The notes below the pieces were generated by a model. The model saw nothing but the letters and a program-made list of their open reading frames with translations. It was not told where the DNA came from and searched no databases. From an uncultured Ignavibacteria bacterium (lineage in GTDB: Bacteria > Bacteroidota > Ignavibacteria > Tepidaquicellales > OLB5), in NCBI GenBank assembly GCA_937873695.1, contig CALMYL010000018.1:1-64000 (forward strand): a stretch of DNA of 64,000 bases. The letters run 5' to 3'. The first letter of the stretch is position 1, and each line of letters begins with the position of its first letter. Position numbers and translations under genes: made by a program. Of this stretch, positions 63,855 through 64,000 are shown in pieces.

Positions 63855-63881
63855 AAAAGGGAGCAATTGCTCCCTTTTTTT
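63855..63881. terminator. Strong bidirectional terminator
   Basis: The perfect palindrome GGGAGCAATTGCTCCC (63859-63874) is flanked by A5 and T7. It ends the long plus-strand run and can also stop the T9SS gene converging from the right. Confidence 0.95.
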
Positions 63882-63900
63882 GTTCTGACTGTAAGTCAAT

Positions 63901-64000
63901 TTACTTTATCACAATCATTTTGCGGCTCTCGGAATAGTTATCGGTTTTAAGTACATAAAAGTATATCCCTGAATTGTATTTCTCTGCATTCCATTCAACA
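63901..64000 (-). CDS. T9SS-exported protein, C-terminal fragment
   Basis: Only the last 32 codons are inside the window. They read VEWNAEKYNSGIYFYVLKTD and end ESRKMIVIK, the end of a type A T9SS sorting domain (SGIYFYxL..SRKMxxxK), then TAA. The gene enters from the right edge on the minus strand; its body is not visible. Confidence 0.88.
   Translation of the reverse strand, partial: VEWNAEKYNSGIYFYVLKTDNYSESRKMIVIK

Overview
The window looks like a chromosomal segment of a free-living member of the Bacteroidota/Chlorobi-Ignavibacteria branch. Eight genes, one cut by the right edge, end in the type IX secretion (T9SS) C-terminal sorting domain; the seven complete ones carry the NYPNPFNP signature. 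Two intergenic sequences match the Bacteroidota promoter TTG-N20-TANNTTTG. Several genes have real Shine-Dalgarno sequences (AAGGAG, GAGGAG, GGAG), which fits Ignavibacteria-like lineages better than classical Bacteroidetes. The lineage is an inference. I recognised no rRNA, tRNA, CRISPR array, phage or insertion sequence.

Layout. 1-10.9 kb is accessory in character: Nudix hydrolase, fatty acid hydroxylase, DUF1622, a large T9SS protein, yjbQ with a coupled 57-aa membrane protein, three paralogous signal-peptide/glycine-zipper proteins, DUF3592, DUF1801, a degenerate serine hydrolase, a PH-domain protein and many palindromic repeats. 11-20 kb is housekeeping: acs, a BatA/vWA membrane protein, a TPR lipoprotein, sppA, an HU protein, a 31-aa basic ribosomal-type protein and guaB. 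20.2-24.2 kb holds an ECF sigma factor, a small Cys membrane protein, a periplasmic WCxxC protein and cydAB. 24.3-28.4 kb is an RND efflux pump and adaptor without TolC. 28.6-34.8 kb has a FabG-like SDR, a YhcH protein, and T9SS Kelch, multicopper oxidase and beta-propeller proteins. 35.1-42.5 kb holds a K+/H+ antiporter, secA, a repeat-bracketed GIY-YIG gene, a thioredoxin-family protein, a HAD phosphatase and ogt. 42.7-49.8 kb is dominated by T9SS beta-propeller proteins plus a GH3 enzyme. 49.8-51.2 kb has two small envelope proteins. 51.3-63.8 kb is one long unidirectional run: serine hydrolase, pruA, lhgO, two lipoproteins, sucC, a MazF-type toxin-antitoxin pair, gatB, tpiA, thiolase, a secreted unknown, hbd and an acyl-CoA dehydrogenase, closed by a strong terminator. 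A truncated T9SS gene begins at the right edge.

How it fits together. The long run links proline/glutamate and 2-hydroxyglutarate catabolism with a TCA step and short-chain acyl-CoA metabolism; acs and cydAB complete a picture of a heterotroph oxidising amino acids and organic acids at low oxygen. The T9SS cargo shows an export-heavy lifestyle, although no T9SS machinery is in the window.

The most unusual material is non-coding. There are three copies of a nested inverted-repeat element of about 150-200 bp. Two composite hairpin mosaics flank the antiporter gene. A GIY-YIG nuclease gene is bracketed by copies of a 28-bp repeat. Two heptanucleotide arrays supply the stop codons of the genes that abut them.
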